A stretch of 64,000 bases of DNA from Gammaproteobacteria bacterium (GTDB lineage Bacteria > Pseudomonadota > Gammaproteobacteria > Steroidobacterales > Steroidobacteraceae): the NCBI GenBank assembly GCA_025359205.1, contig JANYHD010000022.1:23252-87251 (forward strand). Direction: 5' to 3'. The notes beneath the pieces are model-generated. The model searched no databases. It worked only from the letters and a program-made list of their open reading frames with translations, and was not told where the DNA came from. Positions within the stretch are counted from its first letter, which is position 1. Each line of letters opens with the position of its first letter. The position numbers were made by a program, and so were the translations under genes. This document shows, in pieces, positions 61,148-64,000 of this stretch.

Positions 61148-61170
61148 GGCTTCGGTGCCGCCGAGGTCTT

Positions 61171-61199
61171 ATCGTATAATTGCGGCGAATTTAGCCCAA
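61171..61199 (-). promoter_or_regulatory. Promoter of the aroQ-accB-accC operon
   Basis: On the minus strand, TTGGGC (61194-61199) and TACGAT (61171-61176) are spaced by 17 bp in an AT-richer patch. The transcript would start about 61164 and reach the aroQ ATG after about 16 nt. The -35 is a partial match to consensus. Confidence 0.55.
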
Positions 61200-61291
61200 T
61201 CTTGGCTGGATTGATATCCATTGTCGGCGAATCTGCAGGGATCCGCCGAATGGCAATCTCTGACTATTGGCCCAAATACGATACAAAGTCG

Positions 61292-62035
61292 CTATTGCGG
61301 CTTTGATTGTTTCGTTCTTTCCAAACTCAGCCGCTTGAGCGTAGCGGCAATGCTGTTCTGGGCCTCAGGCAAGGTCACCTGGTCCGCCTTGAGCTGGCGC
61401 ATCTCGGCCAGGATCGCGTCCGCCTCGTCCCGGTGCAGCTCGCCCACTCTTACCGCAACGATGCGGTTATGTTCATCGGCGAATACCGAGAAGGGCAGCA
61501 GCAGCTCCATGCCGAACTTCTGCGCCGCCTCCAGCCCGTCCTCCTCGCCCACCAGCAGCATGTAGCGCAGCGGCGTCTTCTTGACGAAGGCCTGCACGGA
61601 ATCGCGAAAGTCCACGGCGATGCCGACGACCTGCAAGCCCTCGGCTCCGTGGCGGGCCTGCAGCTGGTTGAGCAGCGGTATCTCGCGCCGACAGGGCTCG
61701 CACCAGGTGGCCCAGAAGTTGTAGATGCGTGCGTGACCTGCGCTGTCGCGCAGCGCGTGTGCTCTCCCGGCCAGGTCCGGAAGCGACACTTCGGGCACCA
61801 GCGCTGGGATAGCTGGCGCGGCCGGCGCGGCCGGGACCGTGGGCGCGCTCGCGGCCTGAGCTGGCGGCGAAGCAGGCTGGGGTTCTGGCCTCGTCAGCGA
61901 AGCCGACGATGGCCGAGACTCGGCAAGCGGCTTCAGGCCGCCGGCCGCGGGTGCGTAGTGGCGGTAGGCGAGGAACCCGGCCGCCACGCCCGCGAGCGCG
62001 GCAGCGACCATCAGTGCAGCGGCAGCGGCCTTCAA
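61292..62035 (-). CDS. TlpA-like thioredoxin-fold protein, membrane-anchored
   Basis: The product has 247 residues. An N-terminal hydrophobic helix (ALMVAAALAGVAAGFLAY) anchors it in the inner membrane, a Pro/Ala linker follows, and the redoxin domain has WATWCEPCRREIP (C112, C115). It reduces periplasmic disulfides and would be fed electrons by DsbD, encoded just upstream. TTG 62035 is the start used; ATG 62011 is an alternative. Confidence 0.9.
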   Translation of the reverse strand: MKAAAAALMVAAALAGVAAGFLAYRHYAPAAGGLKPLAESRPSSASLTRPEPQPASPPAQAASAPTVPAAPAAPAIPALVPEVSLPDLAGRAHALRDSAGHARIYNFWATWCEPCRREIPLLNQLQARHGAEGLQVVGIAVDFRDSVQAFVKKTPLRYMLLVGEEDGLEAAQKFGMELLLPFSVFADEHNRIVAVRVGELHRDEADAILAEMRQLKADQVTLPEAQNSIAATLKRLSLERTKQSKPQ

Positions 62036-62041
62036 CGCGTA

Positions 62042-63940
62042 TCAACCGCCGGGCGAGGTGGCGCGGACGAGCAGCTGCGCAAATTCTGGCGCCTTCATGT
62101 AGCCGACCACGCGGAAGTTGCTGCGTTCGCGCCCATCGTTCCCATAAAACGCGATGGTCGGCGGGCCGAAGATGCCAAAGCGCTTGAGCAGGGCCTGGTC
62201 ATCGGCGCTGTTGGCGGTCACGTCGGCGCGCAGCAGCGTGAGGTGCGAGAGCGCTTCGTGCACCTGCGGGTTTGCGAAGGTATAGCGCTCCATTTCCTTG
62301 CAGGAGGCGCACCAGTCGGCGTAGAAATCCAGCATCACGGCGCGGCCATTCGCGCCCGCGGCGCGCACCGCACGGTCGAGTTCATCGAGGTTGGCGACGC
62401 GGGCAAAGGGCAATTCCGCCGCGGCTACCGCCGCCCGGGACGCCAGCGGCCGCAGCGGATCGGTGGCGCCGCGCGCCGCGCCGACACCCAGCAGCACCGC
62501 GTACAGCGCAGCACTGGCGGCAAGCGCACGCGCAACCGCGCGCCCCGTGCCGGCACCGTGCAGCCCCCAAAGCACGACCACTACCGCCACCAGCGGCACG
62601 CAGTACAGCAGCAGGCTCATGCGATCACCGACCAGGCGCGAGAGCATCCAGGCTGCCATGCCCAGCATCATCGCCCCGAAGAGCTGCTTGACGGTGTCCA
62701 TCCAGGCACCGGCCCGCGGCAGCAGCTTGCCCGCCGAGGTGCCGATCACGAGCAGGGGCGCGCCCATGCCCATGCTCATTGCAAACAGTGCCACGGCGCC
62801 GCGCACGATGTCGCCGCCCTGGCCGATCACCAGCAACGCACCGACCAGCGCGGGACCCACGCAGGCGGTGACGATCAGCGCCGAGAGCGCGCCCATCACG
62901 GCAACGCCGCCAAAGGTGCCGGCGCGCTGGCGGTTGCTGGTCGATGTAAGACGGGTCTGGATCGCGGCTGGCATCTGCAGCGTGTAGACGCCGAACATGG
63001 ACAGGGCAAGCGCGATGAACAGCGCGCTGAACAGGATCACGATCCACGGTTGCTGGAAGGCCGCCTGCACCTGGTGTCCCGCGGCCGCAAAGGCCGCGCC
63101 CGCGACCGTGTAGGTCACGGCCATGCCGAGCACATAAGTGAGCGAGAGCGCGAACGCGCGCCGCGTGCTCACGTTCGCGCCTTGGCCCGCGATCAGTCCG
63201 GACAGGATCGGCACCATCGGCAGCACACAGGGCGTGAAGGCTAGCAGCAGTCCGATGCCGAAGAACGATGCGATGATCGCCGCGAGGCTCCCGGTGCGGA
63301 TCATGCGCGCGAGCCGGTCCTGCTCCGACACGAATGCGCCGCCGCCTGTGCCGCCAGCACCGGGCCCGGCGGAGCCGGCACCCGCCGCCGCCGCGCCGCC
63401 CGAGGCCAACGTAAGAGTGAACGGCTTGGTGATGGGCGGATAGCACAGTCCCGCTTCGGCGCAGCCCTGGTAGGTCACGGCCAGCACCAGCGCGCTCGCC
63501 GCCGCGGCGCGCTTAACCGGCAGGTGCGCGATCAATCCATTGTGATAGACAACCTGGTCGCCGAAATATTCGTCGTGTTTCTTATCGCCCTCAGGCAGTT
63601 CCGCCACGCCGAGCGTCATGCCCGGGCTGCTGGTCGCGAATTTCAGCCTGGCCTTGTAGAGGTAGTAGCCCGGCGCGATCGCCCAGCTCAGGCGCAGGCG
63701 ATCATGGGCCTCGGCGGCGACGTTCAGGCGGAAGGCCTGGTCCGGCGGCAGGAAGTTTTCGTTTTGCGCAGGTGGCGGCAACAGCGGGGCAGCACCGTCC
63801 GCCGGTCCGGCCGCCAATGCCACGGGTGTCACGGTGGCCTGCAGCGCCCACAGGCCCAGCAACAGCCCTACGCCTAGCCATGCTCTGGGGCCAACACTCC
63901 GGATCCCCCCGCCTGCCTGCACTCTATGCATCGTTGACAT
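62042..63940 (-). CDS. dsbD: Thiol:disulfide interchange protein DsbD
   Basis: The product has 632 residues. A signal segment precedes the N-terminal periplasmic domain with YQGCAEAGLCYPP (two Cys). A transmembrane domain of about eight helices has FTPCVLPMVPI and VTACVGPALVGAL, each with a Cys. The C-terminal thioredoxin domain has DWCASCKEMER (C544, C547). It carries electrons from cytoplasmic thioredoxin to the periplasm. ATG 63940 is used; ATG 63931 is possible. The TlpA-like partner follows after 6 bp. Confidence 0.96.
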   Translation of the reverse strand: MSTMHRVQAGGGIRSVGPRAWLGVGLLLGLWALQATVTPVALAAGPADGAAPLLPPPAQNENFLPPDQAFRLNVAAEAHDRLRLSWAIAPGYYLYKARLKFATSSPGMTLGVAELPEGDKKHDEYFGDQVVYHNGLIAHLPVKRAAAASALVLAVTYQGCAEAGLCYPPITKPFTLTLASGGAAAAGAGSAGPGAGGTGGGAFVSEQDRLARMIRTGSLAAIIASFFGIGLLLAFTPCVLPMVPILSGLIAGQGANVSTRRAFALSLTYVLGMAVTYTVAGAAFAAAGHQVQAAFQQPWIVILFSALFIALALSMFGVYTLQMPAAIQTRLTSTSNRQRAGTFGGVAVMGALSALIVTACVGPALVGALLVIGQGGDIVRGAVALFAMSMGMGAPLLVIGTSAGKLLPRAGAWMDTVKQLFGAMMLGMAAWMLSRLVGDRMSLLLYCVPLVAVVVVLWGLHGAGTGRAVARALAASAALYAVLLGVGAARGATDPLRPLASRAAVAAAELPFARVANLDELDRAVRAAGANGRAVMLDFYADWCASCKEMERYTFANPQVHEALSHLTLLRADVTANSADDQALLKRFGIFGPPTIAFYGNDGRERSNFRVVGYMKAPEFAQLLVRATSPGG

Positions 63941-64000
63941 GCTTGATAATCAATAAGTTAGACCAATAACGGCTGTGCGAGCAACAGAGAAGCATAGCTC

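Noticed and set aside
61307..63244. Plus-strand open frame of about 645 codons opposite tlpA-dsbD
   Set aside because: It covers two well-defined genes on the other strand and shows no domain or start signal.

Overview
The window is gene-dense, GC-rich chromosomal DNA from a Gram-negative bacterium, most likely a gammaproteobacterium near the Xanthomonadales/Steroidobacterales/Nevskiales. The evidence is a TonB-dependent receptor, PlsB, DsbD, RhlB, and two gene orders familiar from gammaproteobacteria: accB-accC-prmA-(zinc ribbon)-dusB-fis-purH-purD, and rhlB divergent from trxA-rho. The lineage below class is inference. No rRNA, tRNA, CRISPR array, insertion sequence or prophage block was seen.

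Layout. (1) 1-15.1 kb: accessory carbohydrate locus. Three flavin-dependent 'tryptophan halogenase' homologues (one cut by the left edge) surround a TPR/2OG-Fe oxygenase-like gene and a TonB receptor. The receptor's promoter carries two overlapping LacI-type palindromes. An exported GH27 alpha-galactosidase and an exported GH32 fructosidase follow, translationally coupled. Read together they would take raffinose-family oligosaccharides apart in the periplasm. A convergent block (glgA, PfkB sugar kinase, JmjC-like cupin) would handle the sugars inside the cell. (2) 15.3-22.4 kb: a tightly overlapping run with an M32 carboxypeptidase, ttcA, a phosphatase/ADP-ribosylglycohydrolase fusion, a zincin, an ATP-grasp ligase, a CpeT-like lipoprotein and a DUF2721 protein. 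(3) 22.5-27.8 kb: two unrecognised conserved-looking genes, a 72-aa protein, a NUDIX hydrolase, a small membrane protein, a UvrD-type helicase and a SnoaL/DUF4440-like lipoprotein.

(4) 27.9-32.1 kb: polyamine genes (speA, homospermidine synthase) with a GST between them. (5) 32.1-34.5 kb: an AbrB/PIN toxin-antitoxin pair that looks leaderless and autoregulated, then greB with a coupled secreted protein. (6) 34.5-43.8 kb: a cardiolipin-synthase-like PLD, LemA and two TPM proteins, an L,D-transpeptidase overlapping an isolated contractile-tail-sheath-like gene, a small esterase and plsB. (7) 43.8-47.9 kb: a minus-strand operon (PHP phosphoesterase, DUF465, MscS channel, arfB, membrane protein) starting almost back-to-back with a HAD nucleotidase. 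(8) 48-52.5 kb: rhlB, trxA, rho with a disordered N-terminal extension, and an outer-membrane barrel. (9) 52.5-64 kb: minus-strand housekeeping genes (dsbD-tlpA, then aroQ-accB-accC-prmA-zinc ribbon-dusB-fis-purH-purD).

Most worth a second look: the halogenase/oxygenase set around the TonB receptor; the phosphatase-ADP-ribosylglycohydrolase / zincin / ATP-grasp cassette; the lone sheath protein; and short tandem duplications sitting exactly on gene starts or stops (1854, 7787, 24106), one of which creates a five-codon leader in front of the alpha-galactosidase.
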